From the NCBI GenBank assembly GCA_020633325.1, contig JACKDX010000004.1, positions 1-64,000 of the forward strand: a stretch of DNA of 64,000 bases, written 5' to 3'. A model generated the notes under the pieces. That model was not told the DNA's origin. It did no database searches and saw nothing but the letters and a program-made list of their open reading frames with translations. How positions within the stretch are numbered: the stretch's first letter is position 1; each line of letters starts with the position of its first letter. This document shows positions 16,636 through 25,512 of the stretch, one piece after another. Origin of the DNA: Myxococcales bacterium (GTDB lineage: Bacteria > Myxococcota_A > Polyangia > Polyangiales > GCA-016699535). Position numbers and translations under genes: made by a program.

Positions 16636-18045
16636 ATGGAACTTGAGTCGTTTTCTCGTTCTGTGAGAGGCCCGCAGACGCAGGCTTCTCAGCGCGTGCC
16701 ACCTTATTCGCTTGAGGCCGAGCGATCGGTGCTGGGCGGTATTTTGTTAGAAAACAGTGCGATTCATGGCGTTGTGGAGCACATTGCCGCGGAGGATTTC
16801 TACAGCGAGGCCCATGTCCGGATCTTCCAAAGTATGCTGGACCTGTTTGCCCACGGGCAACCCGTGGATACGATCACCGTCCGCGAAGAGCTGGGTAAGC
16901 ATGGCAACCTTCAAGCAGCAGGGGGGGACGAGTACCTCCTAGAGCTGACCAATACGATACCTACGGTTACCAATATCGAATCCCACGCCAAGATCATCCG
17001 GGAGAAATCGGTGGTGCGGCGATTGATCGCCGCGTGTCACGAGATCGCGGCAGGTGGATATGGGGACTATGGCGAATTTGAGGCATTTTTAGACCAATCC
17101 GAAAAGGCAGTTTTCGGAGTCGTCAAGGAGCGCGAGCGCAATCCCACGCAGCATATCGCGGCGGTGGTCAAAGCAACCTTTGAAGAGATCGATCAAGCGG
17201 CCAAGAACAAAGGGCACGTGATTGGTTTACCCACGGGTTTCGAGAAGCTGGATCATTTGACGGCGGGGCTTCATCCAGGTGATTTAGTGATTGTGGCTGG
17301 GCGCCCCGGCATGGGCAAGACGGCCTTTGCACTCAACGTTGGCGTCAATGCGTGTATTGCTCGCAAGAAGACCACTGCTGTTTTCTCACTTGAAATGGCG
17401 AGCGAGCAGTTGGTGCGGCGCATGCTGTGTAGTGAGGCGCGGGTGGATGGATCTCGTTTGCGCACGGGCCATTTGCTGAGGGAGGATTGGCCAAAGCTTG
17501 TGGCCGCAGCTGGCTTGGTCAGTGGACTGCCAATTTGGGTGGATGACACACCCGCGCTTACCATGATGGAGCTACGTGGTAAGTCGCGACGGTTGATGGC
17601 GGAGCATGACCTCGGCCTAATTGTGGTCGACTATATGCAGCTCATGCGCTCGGGATCGCGTAATGAAAGCCGAGAGCAGGAGATAAGCGAGATCAGCCGA
17701 TCTCTGAAGGCGTTGGCCAAGGAGCTCCGAGTTCCAGTGGTGGCGCTTTCGCAGTTGAATCGAGGTGTTGAAACACGCGGCACCAAGGACAAACGACCCC
17801 AACTTTCGGACTTGCGCGAATCAGGTGCGATTGAACAAGACGCGGATACCATTCTTTTCATCTACCGGGACGAGCTCTATAACCGGGAGACGCCGGATGT
17901 CGGCATCGCTGAAATCATCATTGGCAAGCAGCGCTCAGGTCCTATTGGCGTAGTGCGTTGCCGGTTCTTTAGCGAGTACACACGCTTTGAAAATCTGGCT
18001 GATGATGATCCAGGCGGTAGCGGCTCTGACCCCTACGGTCCGTAG
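16636..18045 (+). CDS. dnaB: replicative DNA helicase DnaB
   Basis: The 469-residue helicase has an N-terminal DnaB domain (PPYSLEAERSVLGGILLENS) and a RecA-like motor with Walker A GRPGMGKT (222-229), LGLIVVDYMQLM (Walker B) and VVALSQLNRGVETR (sensor). It forms the hexameric helicase that unwinds DNA at the fork. The length and all motifs are standard; there is no intein. Confidence 0.98.
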   Translation: MELESFSRSVRGPQTQASQRVPPYSLEAERSVLGGILLENSAIHGVVEHIAAEDFYSEAHVRIFQSMLDLFAHGQPVDTITVREELGKHGNLQAAGGDEYLLELTNTIPTVTNIESHAKIIREKSVVRRLIAACHEIAAGGYGDYGEFEAFLDQSEKAVFGVVKERERNPTQHIAAVVKATFEEIDQAAKNKGHVIGLPTGFEKLDHLTAGLHPGDLVIVAGRPGMGKTAFALNVGVNACIARKKTTAVFSLEMASEQLVRRMLCSEARVDGSRLRTGHLLREDWPKLVAAAGLVSGLPIWVDDTPALTMMELRGKSRRLMAEHDLGLIVVDYMQLMRSGSRNESREQEISEISRSLKALAKELRVPVVALSQLNRGVETRGTKDKRPQLSDLRESGAIEQDADTILFIYRDELYNRETPDVGIAEIIIGKQRSGPIGVVRCRFFSEYTRFENLADDDPGGSGSDPYGP

Positions 18046-18066
18046 GAGGTCTTGTTTCAATACCAC

Positions 18067-18078
18067 TGTAAATTTACA
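18067..18078. promoter_or_regulatory. perfect palindrome TGTAAATTTACA
   Basis: A 12-base perfect inverted repeat lies 22 bases after the dnaB stop and 43 bases before the metallophosphoesterase start. Its size and position fit an operator for a dimeric repressor, but I cannot name the regulator. Confidence 0.4.
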
Positions 18079-18121
18079 CGCGAGAAGTGACAAACGGTCC
18101 AAACCGGAGTAAGTTAAAGGA

Positions 18122-19099
18122 ATGTTCGTTCCGGCGGAAAGCGTCATGGACGCCGTGCAGAAGTCGCTTGATCGGTTAAGGTCAGCTACCAAGTCGCAAG
18201 CCAAGCCACGCATCGTGGTGAGACAGTTTGCTGGACCGGCGGCCTTCAAGGAGCAGTTGTCTCATCTGCGGGTCGTGCACCTCACCGATCAACATGTAGG
18301 GCGCATCACGCCCCTAAAAACTCAACTTGACGCCGTAGCTCGCGCTAATGAACAAAAGCCGGATTTGGTGGTAATCACCGGTGATTTTGTTTGCCACAGC
18401 CAAGCATATCTCGATCAACTTGCGCAGGTGGTGAAGGCCTTTGACGCGCCGGTCATGGGTGTGCTTGGCAATCATGATCATTGGTCGGGCGCCAAAGAGG
18501 TTTGCCAGACACTCACCGGCGCGGGGGTTGAGATGCTCAACAATGCGCACACGGTGATTCATCTTCGTGGTCAAGCTTTACAGGTCGTTGGATTGGACGA
18601 TGCGTATACGGGACATGCCAACCGGCAAAAGGCCACCAAAGGGCTTCGGCCAGATTTGCCGACGATCGGGCTTTCGCACATCGCCGAGCAAGCCAACGGT
18701 TTGTGGGCCAAAGGCATTCCTTTGGTGCTGTCGGGTCATACGCACGCGGGGCAGATCACACTGGCGGGGCTGCATGAAATTGCGCTTGGAAAAATGGTAG
18801 GACATCAATATGTGCATGGGCTATATGGATCCCGAAAATCCGTGGGACCCCGACCGGCGGGCGCAGTCTATGTTGGGGCGGGCATTGGCGCTTCGGTGAT
18901 GCCTTTTCGTTTGGGTGAGCGCGCGCAGTCGGAAATCACGGTATTTGAGTTGGGTCATGCACCGGCAGTATTTCACGAACATCATGATGAGCAGCAGCCT
19001 CTCTTGGGGCGTAAACCTTCGGCGAAAATACAGGCTCGGCGGACCGCCAAGGTTCGCCGAAAGCAAGTTAAGCGCGAGCGGCAGGCGAAACAGGGTTGA
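18122..19099 (+). CDS. calcineurin-like metallophosphoesterase
   Basis: The protein has 325 residues with the dimetal motifs in order: LTDQHVG (D-x-H), ITGDF, GVLGNHDHW, and SGHTHAGQITL; SHIAEQAN provides another loop. The pattern resembles the YaeI/YkuE group of phosphoesterases, some of which act on lipid A precursors or phospholipids; no membrane segment or signal peptide is evident. The C-terminal 45 residues are strongly basic (KVRRKQVKRERQ), perhaps for nucleic acid or membrane contact. An AGG precedes the ATG closely; a second in-frame ATG lies at 18146. Confidence 0.8.
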   Translation: MFVPAESVMDAVQKSLDRLRSATKSQAKPRIVVRQFAGPAAFKEQLSHLRVVHLTDQHVGRITPLKTQLDAVARANEQKPDLVVITGDFVCHSQAYLDQLAQVVKAFDAPVMGVLGNHDHWSGAKEVCQTLTGAGVEMLNNAHTVIHLRGQALQVVGLDDAYTGHANRQKATKGLRPDLPTIGLSHIAEQANGLWAKGIPLVLSGHTHAGQITLAGLHEIALGKMVGHQYVHGLYGSRKSVGPRPAGAVYVGAGIGASVMPFRLGERAQSEITVFELGHAPAVFHEHHDEQQPLLGRKPSAKIQARRTAKVRRKQVKRERQAKQG

Positions 19100-19115
19100 A
19101 GCTTTTTTCTATGGG

Positions 19116-19142
19116 CGTGCTAGAAACTGTGTTCTAGACACG
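19116..19142. repeat. imperfect inverted repeat upstream of mreB
   Basis: CGTGCTAGAA (19116-19125) and TTCTAGACACG (19132-19142) pair over ten bases with one bulged A. It lies between the metallophosphoesterase gene and mreB and is followed by a T-poor sequence, so it could be a weak terminator or an operator. Nothing else is seen in 19100-19226. Confidence 0.4.
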
Positions 19143-19226
19143 CACTCTTTAGAAAAACATCAATAGTTTGCGTCATGTCCTCCCCTTGCGTACCGTTTCA
19201 TTTGCCGTCATCGTTCGGACCCCTCT

Positions 19227-20261
19227 ATGGCTAGACAATGGTTTAATAGACTATTTTCCAATGATCTCGCCATCGATCTGGGGACCGCCACGACGCTGAT
19301 CTATGTCAAAGGGCGGGGGATCGTTTCATGCGAACCATCAGTGGTTGCCGTGCACCATGACGGTCGAGGTGGAAAAAAAGTATTGGCTGTCGGCCGCGAG
19401 GCTAAGGAAATGCTCGGGCGTACCCCCGGAAGCATCACCGCCGTGCGACCCCTCCGCGATGGGGTGATCGCCGACTTTGAAATCACGGAGGCCATGTTGC
19501 GCTATTTCATTGCGCGGGCCAACAGTCGCAGAACCCTGGTCAAGCCGAGAATAATCATCTGCGTGCCATTTGGGATTACCGAGGTGGAAAAGCGCGCGGT
19601 CAAGGAGAGCGCTGAGGGGGCAGGGGCGCGAGAGGTGCACTTGATTGAGGAACCTATGGCGGCGGCCATCGGAGCGGGATTGCCTATCACCGAGCCGAGC
19701 GGCAACATGATTGTAGATATCGGAGGCGGCACCACAGAAGTTGCGATCATTTCTCTGGCAGGAATCGTGTATTCCCAATCGGTCCGAGTGGGCGGCGACA
19801 AGATGGACGAAGCCATCATCGCGTATATGAAACGCAAATATAATCTGTTGATAGGTGAGCAGACCGCAGAACGGGTGAAGTGTACGGTCGGAAACGCCTA
19901 CGAAGGTGATGTAGTTGATACCATGGAAGTTAAAGGGCGTGATTTGGTTGCCGGAGTGCCGAAAACCATCATCGTGAACGCTGATGAGATTCGAGAGGCG
20001 CTCAGTGAACCAATTTCTGCCATTGTAGATGCGGTCATGGTGGCGCTGGAACGTACGCCACCCGAGTTGTCCGCAGATATTGTGGACAAGGGCATTGTTC
20101 TCACTGGAGGCGGCTCATTGTTGCGGAATTTGGATGTGCTGCTGAGGGAAGAAACAGGACTTCCCGTGATGACTTCGGATGATCCTATTTCGGCAGTTGT
20201 CCTGGGCTCAGGTAAAGCGCTCGATCATTTAGATCTTCTCAGAGAAGTAAGTGTGTCGTAA
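19227..20261 (+). CDS. mreB: rod-shape actin homologue MreB
   Basis: The 344-residue protein has the actin-fold motifs NDLAIDLGTATTLIYVKGRG (phosphate 1), MIVDIGGGTTEVAIISL (phosphate 2), IEEPMAAAIGAGLPI and IVLTGGGSLLRNLD (adenosine). Its N-terminus (ARQWFNRLF) is amphipathic, the usual membrane anchor. MreB filaments organise the elongasome. It begins a five-gene cell-elongation cluster, mreB-mreC-mreD-mrdA-rodA. Confidence 0.98.
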   Translation: MARQWFNRLFSNDLAIDLGTATTLIYVKGRGIVSCEPSVVAVHHDGRGGKKVLAVGREAKEMLGRTPGSITAVRPLRDGVIADFEITEAMLRYFIARANSRRTLVKPRIIICVPFGITEVEKRAVKESAEGAGAREVHLIEEPMAAAIGAGLPITEPSGNMIVDIGGGTTEVAIISLAGIVYSQSVRVGGDKMDEAIIAYMKRKYNLLIGEQTAERVKCTVGNAYEGDVVDTMEVKGRDLVAGVPKTIIVNADEIREALSEPISAIVDAVMVALERTPPELSADIVDKGIVLTGGGSLLRNLDVLLREETGLPVMTSDDPISAVVLGSGKALDHLDLLREVSVS

Positions 20262-20273
20262 TAGTCTGAAATC

Positions 20274-21134
20274 GTGAATATTCTCCGACGCTTCAGGGAC
20301 GCGATTGTATCAATCGTTTTGCTCCTCGTTCCTTTTTTGGTTCTGAACAGTCATCTAAAGCAGCCGAGCCACTTGAACGGATTTGATCGCGGCGTTCTCA
20401 AGCTGATGGCGCCTATTCAATACTTGACTATGGAATTGGCGGACGCTGCATCGGGTGTGATTGAAAATTACATCTGGCTCGTGGACGTGAGCAAGGAGAA
20501 CAAACGTCTGCAGCGTGACAACACTTCGCTGCGCTACCAACGCCTAAGTTGGATACGTGATAGCCGAGAAAACCTGAGACTTCGGCGATTGCTGGATTTC
20601 AGAGAGCATACGCGCTTCGAGTTACAAGGGGCGGAGGTCATCACCAAAGATATTAATGAGTTTTTTCGCGTCGTGCGTTTGCGACTGGATTCTGGTCCCT
20701 CGCAGCGCGTACGGCCGGGCATGCCCGTGATTGTGCCTCAAGGCCTTGTGGGACAAGTGCAGCGAACATCCGGCGCCTATAGCGATGTATTGCTTACGGT
20801 CGATCGCAATAGCGCGGTAGACGTCATCATTCCCCGCAATGGCGCAAGGGGTATGTTACGCGGAACGGGGGAATCAAATCGATACCTCTGCAGGATTCAA
20901 TATCTCGACCGTTCGAACCTCGTCAAAGTGGGCGACCTCGTGGTGACCTCCGGGCTTGGTAAACGTTTTCCAAGCTCCATCCCCATTGGGAAAGTCAGTC
21001 GCGTCATTCGCACCCAGTACAGCCTGCATCAAGAGGCTGAGGTTGTTCCCCATGTTGATTTTTCCAAAATTGAAGAAGTGTTTATTATTCTCAGCGATCC
21101 CGGCCACGGCACGGAGCCAGGCAATCTTCCGTAG
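20274..21134 (+). CDS. mreC: rod-shape-determining protein MreC
   Basis: The 286-residue protein has a short cytoplasmic start, one transmembrane segment (about 11-28), a coiled coil (about 60-95) and the two beta-barrel MreC domain with GMPVIVPQGLVGQVQ, AVDVIIPRNGARGML and GDLVVTSGLGKRFPSSIPIG. It links MreB to PBP2 in the periplasm. The GTG start lies 12 bases after the mreB stop. Confidence 0.95.
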   Translation: MNILRRFRDAIVSIVLLLVPFLVLNSHLKQPSHLNGFDRGVLKLMAPIQYLTMELADAASGVIENYIWLVDVSKENKRLQRDNTSLRYQRLSWIRDSRENLRLRRLLDFREHTRFELQGAEVITKDINEFFRVVRLRLDSGPSQRVRPGMPVIVPQGLVGQVQRTSGAYSDVLLTVDRNSAVDVIIPRNGARGMLRGTGESNRYLCRIQYLDRSNLVKVGDLVVTSGLGKRFPSSIPIGKVSRVIRTQYSLHQEAEVVPHVDFSKIEEVFIILSDPGHGTEPGNLP

Positions 21135-21139
21135 GAAAC

Positions 21140-21676
21140 ATGCGTACTGTGATTCAAGTTTGGGTGTATTTTTTGCTTGGGTACGTGGTCTTAATCGCGC
21201 ACAGCAGCGTTTTCTCGTTAGTGCACATTCACCCTTTGATACCCAATCTTATGCTGCCGCTAGTAATTTTTTTGGGTGTGTCGCCTAGCGTTGCCGTCCC
21301 CGTCGGTAGCATGGTCGCATTTGGTCTCGGGTATTTAATGGATTCAATGTGTGGAATGCCCATGGGTCTTTACACTTTTACCCTGGTATCGATGTACGTC
21401 ATCTCCAAGGGCGCGGGGTTGCGCTTGTTTCTAAGAGGACCGCTGTCAGAAATTCTGTTGACGTTTCTGGTTAGCATCATAGCTGGGTGCTTGCAGCTTG
21501 CGATGAGAGCAATATTTGAAAACCCGGCGCCCTTTCCGGCGTACGGCTATGTGACCTTGTTGCATCTTCTGGCGGGAAGTACGGTGACGGCCCTGTTGTC
21601 ACCCATCATATTTTGGCTCGCGCGCTCTGTCGGTCGGCCGGGCGCGCAGGGGGAATCTGCGAAGGTCTCTTCGTGA
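21140..21676 (+). CDS. mreD: rod-shape-determining membrane protein MreD
   Basis: This is a 178-residue, highly hydrophobic protein with about five predicted transmembrane segments, starting 5 bases after mreC. The small size and place between mreC and mrdA identify it; PVGSMVAFGLGYLMDSMCG is the most family-like stretch. Its stop overlaps the GTG of mrdA (GTGA at 21673-21676). Confidence 0.9.
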   Translation: MRTVIQVWVYFLLGYVVLIAHSSVFSLVHIHPLIPNLMLPLVIFLGVSPSVAVPVGSMVAFGLGYLMDSMCGMPMGLYTFTLVSMYVISKGAGLRLFLRGPLSEILLTFLVSIIAGCLQLAMRAIFENPAPFPAYGYVTLLHLLAGSTVTALLSPIIFWLARSVGRPGAQGESAKVSS

Positions 21677-23529
21677 GCAGGCTCTTTGCACGTCGGGAAG
21701 CGAGCGAATTCCGCAAACGCTATGGCTGGATGGCGCTTGTGGTAGTGATTGCTTTTTTGGGGCTCGTAGCCCGGATGGCTTATTTGCAAGTTATTCAGCA
21801 AGAACGCTATGTAGCGATCGCGAAAAACAACATTACGCGGCGGCACAAACTCCCTGCGATGCGGGGTGACATCCTCGACCGCCATAATAACATCGTCGCG
21901 AGCAATAGGGCGTCGTATCGCGTCTACCTCACTCCCAATCTTCTCGACATGGATCGAGATCTGAAGAGGATCATTGAGCTGCTCGACTTGAGCGCAGAGC
22001 AGGGTCAAACGCTCATAAAGAAAATAGATGATGTGCCCGACCGGAGACGCAACCAGCGGATAGAAATCTTCAAAGATGTCTCACGCGAACAGCTTGCAAT
22101 ACTAGAAACCCACGAGAAGGACTTTCCAGGTTTGGATGTGGTCGCGATGCCGGTTCGGACATACCCTTACCGCGATCTTGCCGCACACGCGATTGGATAC
22201 GTTAATGAAGTGAGCGCCGAAGATCTTAGCACGCTGAAATCGAAAGGTTACGCGCCTGGGGACACCGTTGGCCGAATGGGCGTGGAGCGTGCCTGGGAAG
22301 CGTCGCTCCGCGGTAACGATGGCTTCACCGAAACCACCGTCGATGTCCAAGGGAGCGAACGCAATGAGTTTCGGGTCGCCAGCAAGCGCACTCGCATGCA
22401 AGAACCCATCACGGGAAACTCTGTGGTGTTGAGTTTGGATATGCGGTTGATGCATATCCTCCACAAGTTATTCCGTTCGCATCCTGCGGGAGCCGCCGTG
22501 GTTGTCGACGTGACCACGGGCGAACTGCGAGCGCTTTATTCAAAGCCCGCTTATGATCTCAACGAAATGGCAGGGAGGTTAACCGCCGAACGCGCCTCGG
22601 AACTCGACAGAAATCTGCTCCGTCCGCGAATCGATAAGACATTATACGAGACGTACTATCCCGGATCCACGCTGAAGCCGATATTCGCGCTTGCTGGGTT
22701 GGAAGCCGGGACCGTAACGGAGCGCACTCAAGTGTATTGTCCTGGTTACATCGAGTTTGGGCGTGACCGAAAGCGTTGCACCCGCGTTCATGGCAACGTG
22801 GACCTACAGTCGGCACTTGTTCAATCGTGTAATGTGTATTTCTATCGTCTCGGCGAAGGCCTTGGCCTGGATCTCTTGGCGGACTATGGCTCGCGATTTG
22901 GCCTCGGCCAAAAGACAGGCGTTGGCATTAATACCGAAGCGCAAGGATTTATTCCTACCAAGAATTGGTATGTGAGCCATTACAAGACGCCGTTTCGCGT
23001 TGGCTATACTTTGAATGAGGTCATCGGGCAGGGCAACACGCGGGTAACATTGATGCAGCTGGCCATGGCTTATGCGGCATTGGCAAATGGCGGCGTTCTA
23101 TACAGGCCACTGCTCGTGAAAGAGGTCCGTGGGCCTAAAGGAAACATAAAACGCACGTTCGCGCCTGAGATAAAGCGAAAGATTGAGATCTCCCCAGAAT
23201 ACCTCGCCGCTGTGATGAGGGGAATGCGTGGCGTGATCATGGATCCCAATGGCACAGCCTACGACGTGAGGGTTCCTGACGGAATCGATATGGCGGGGAA
23301 GACCGGCACTGCGCAAGTTTCTCGAAAGTACGACGCAGATGCGAGCGCAGCGACGATTGCCCTGGGACTCGACCGAGACCATGCATGGTTTGCCGGCATC
23401 GCGCCGTTACCTACGCCGCGGTTAGCGATTGTGGTACTCGTCGAGCATGGTGGCGGCGGCGGGAAGTATGCGGCGCCCATCGGTATTGGGGCGCTGCAAG
23501 AGTATTTAAGCACGGAACCCTCATCATGA
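21673..23529 (+). CDS. mrdA: penicillin-binding protein 2 (transpeptidase)
   Basis: The protein has 618 residues: one transmembrane anchor (about 19-38), the PBP dimer domain (MRGDILDRHNNIVASNRASY) and the transpeptidase domain with active-site STLK (Ser332), SCN (QSCNVYFYRLG) and KTG (MAGKTGTAQVS). It crosslinks peptidoglycan during elongation with RodA. I chose GTG 21673 over upstream in-frame starts because it gives a normal PBP2 N-terminus and a four-base overlap with mreD. Confidence 0.96.
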   Translation: MSRLFARREASEFRKRYGWMALVVVIAFLGLVARMAYLQVIQQERYVAIAKNNITRRHKLPAMRGDILDRHNNIVASNRASYRVYLTPNLLDMDRDLKRIIELLDLSAEQGQTLIKKIDDVPDRRRNQRIEIFKDVSREQLAILETHEKDFPGLDVVAMPVRTYPYRDLAAHAIGYVNEVSAEDLSTLKSKGYAPGDTVGRMGVERAWEASLRGNDGFTETTVDVQGSERNEFRVASKRTRMQEPITGNSVVLSLDMRLMHILHKLFRSHPAGAAVVVDVTTGELRALYSKPAYDLNEMAGRLTAERASELDRNLLRPRIDKTLYETYYPGSTLKPIFALAGLEAGTVTERTQVYCPGYIEFGRDRKRCTRVHGNVDLQSALVQSCNVYFYRLGEGLGLDLLADYGSRFGLGQKTGVGINTEAQGFIPTKNWYVSHYKTPFRVGYTLNEVIGQGNTRVTLMQLAMAYAALANGGVLYRPLLVKEVRGPKGNIKRTFAPEIKRKIEISPEYLAAVMRGMRGVIMDPNGTAYDVRVPDGIDMAGKTGTAQVSRKYDADASAATIALGLDRDHAWFAGIAPLPTPRLAIVVLVEHGGGGGKYAAPIGIGALQEYLSTEPSS

Positions 23530-24629
23530 CACTGTTAAGGGAACATAAGGATCCTTTTGACTGGCCGCTATTTCTTTGCGTCGCTAGTATCGCTCTCGTT
23601 GGCGTCACAAACCTTTATAGCGCGACAAGCGCCGCGCATAGCGGGCGTTCGGACATCTACGTGTTGCAGATCTATTGGCTCACCTTAGGTTCCGTGGCTG
23701 CCATTGTGTGCGCGCTGGTGGATTATCGTTATGTCGAACGCTATGCATGGGCTATTTATGGCGTTGGAGTCGGGCTATTAATGCTTGTCTTCTTGTTGGG
23801 ACGGGAGATTCGAGGGTCGCAGCGTTGGATTCCAATTGGAACTTTTGCACTGCAGCCTAGCGAGTTTATGAAAGTTATTCTGGTTATAGCGTTGGCCAAA
23901 TTTCTACATGCCGACTCAAAAGTAGAAGGCCGCACACTGTTGGACCTCATTGTTCCAGGAGCCATCATAACGGTTCCGATCGCCCTTATTTTGATTCAAC
24001 CCGACCTGGGAACGGCGCTGCTGTTGGTAGCCACCTTTGGTACTATCATGATGCTGACGCAGCTTAAGTGGCGCTCTATCGTGACGTTATTTGGTGTGCT
24101 TGCCGGATGCGCCCCGCTCACATGGAACTACTTGCTAAAGGATTATCAGCGGTTTCGCATTTTGGCATTTATAAACCCCGAATCAGACGTTCTGGACACT
24201 GGATGGCACGCCTATCAGTCTATGGTTGCGATCGGAAGTGGTGGTTGGTTTGGGAAAGGTTTCATGCAGGGAACACAGAATCAATTTCGATTTTTGCCCG
24301 ATGCGCCCACGGATTTTCCTTTCCCCGTTTGGGCTGAGGAGCATGGTTTTTGTGGCGTTATAATCCTTCTCGGCTTGTACGCGTTTTGGACGCTCTGGGG
24401 CATTCGCATCGCAGCGCAGGCTAAGGATAGATTTGGTGCGGTGATCGCGCTCGGCGTTTCGGCAACCGTGTTTTGGCAGAGTGTCATCAATATCGGAATG
24501 GTTGCCGGTATCGTGCCCGTCGTTGGCGTGCCGCTCCCTCTTTTTTCGTACGGGGGTTCCAGTGTCATCACAACTATGGCCGGCGTGGGATTGTTGATGA
24601 ATGTCTCAATGAGGCGCTTTCGATACTGA
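23526..24629 (+). CDS. rodA: SEDS glycosyltransferase RodA
   Basis: This 367-residue protein has ten predicted membrane segments. SEDS motifs present are GSQRWIPIGTFALQPSEFMK, LILIQPDLGTALLLVAT and the late PVVGVPLPLFSYGGSSV. It polymerises lipid II with PBP2. The ATG overlaps the mrdA stop (ATGA at 23526-23529), so translation is coupled; longer upstream starts lie inside mrdA and are not family-like. Confidence 0.97.
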   Translation: MTLLREHKDPFDWPLFLCVASIALVGVTNLYSATSAAHSGRSDIYVLQIYWLTLGSVAAIVCALVDYRYVERYAWAIYGVGVGLLMLVFLLGREIRGSQRWIPIGTFALQPSEFMKVILVIALAKFLHADSKVEGRTLLDLIVPGAIITVPIALILIQPDLGTALLLVATFGTIMMLTQLKWRSIVTLFGVLAGCAPLTWNYLLKDYQRFRILAFINPESDVLDTGWHAYQSMVAIGSGGWFGKGFMQGTQNQFRFLPDAPTDFPFPVWAEEHGFCGVIILLGLYAFWTLWGIRIAAQAKDRFGAVIALGVSATVFWQSVINIGMVAGIVPVVGVPLPLFSYGGSSVITTMAGVGLLMNVSMRRFRY

Positions 24630-24662
24630 ACACACTTGAACGGAATGCATTGCGAGCTTCAT

Positions 24663-25478
24663 ATGACTCAAACCAAAGTAGCGGTAGTTCAAATGAACTC
24701 CACGCCAAACGTGGAGCACAATCTTACCAGCGCGGAAGGGCTTATCAAGCGAGCAGCGCACGCAGGCGCTGAGCTCATCTTACTTCCGGAAGGTTTTGCA
24801 TATCTGGGACCCGATCAACACAAGTTGCAGATTGCCGAGCCGCTCCCAAGGGGCGGCCCAATCATAGAGCGGATTGCACGCCTTGCGCGAGAGACAGGTA
24901 CGGAGCTCGTGCTCGGAGGTTTTTGGGAGCGAAACCTCGAGGATACGAGCAAGGTATATAATACCTGCGTATTTATGGGCGAAGATGGTTCGATACAGGC
25001 TACCTATCGGAAAGTACATTTGTTCGATGCGGATTTGCCGCAGGGAAAGCCTATACAGGAGTCGGCCACGGTGGCGCCAGGCACCGAAGTTGTGGTCGCC
25101 CGTTCAAAAGCGGGAATGCTCGGCTTATCGGTGTGTTACGACATACGTTTTCCGGAGCTTTATCATGATCTCGTGGTCCGCGGTGCGGAGATCATTGCGA
25201 TCCCCGCGGCGTTTACGTCATACACGGGGAAGGATCATTGGCATGTGCTAGTGCGGGCACGCGCCATCGAAACACAGGGGTACATCTTGGCTCCGGCGCA
25301 ATGGGGACACCACTATGGCGAGCGTTACTCATATGGACACGGATTGATCGTTGACCCTTGGGGTATGGTGGTTGCCGAATGTCAGGATGGCGATGGATTC
25401 GTCACGGCACAGATTGATACCGAAAACGTTCGCCAAACACGACAGATGTTGCCGACCTTGGAGCATCATCGCCTGTAG
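24663..25478 (+). CDS. carbon-nitrogen hydrolase, Nit1-type deaminated glutathione amidase
   Basis: The protein has 271 residues from ATG 24663 (MTQTKVAVVQMNS); an in-frame ATG at 24636 would add nine residues. The nitrilase-fold triad is visible: Glu in LLPEGFAY, Lys in YRKVHLFDADLPQG and Cys in GLSVCYDIRFPEL. HWHVLVRARAIETQGY, YSYGHGLIVDPWGMVVAE and the end QMLPTLEHHR match Nit1 enzymes, which repair deaminated glutathione. The gene follows rodA by 33 bases and may be the last gene of the elongation operon. The exact substrate is inferred from resemblance. Confidence 0.85.
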   Translation: MTQTKVAVVQMNSTPNVEHNLTSAEGLIKRAAHAGAELILLPEGFAYLGPDQHKLQIAEPLPRGGPIIERIARLARETGTELVLGGFWERNLEDTSKVYNTCVFMGEDGSIQATYRKVHLFDADLPQGKPIQESATVAPGTEVVVARSKAGMLGLSVCYDIRFPELYHDLVVRGAEIIAIPAAFTSYTGKDHWHVLVRARAIETQGYILAPAQWGHHYGERYSYGHGLIVDPWGMVVAECQDGDGFVTAQIDTENVRQTRQMLPTLEHHRL

Positions 25479-25512
25479 ACGCAAAAGCCCTCAACTATAA
25501 CGGGTTATGCGC

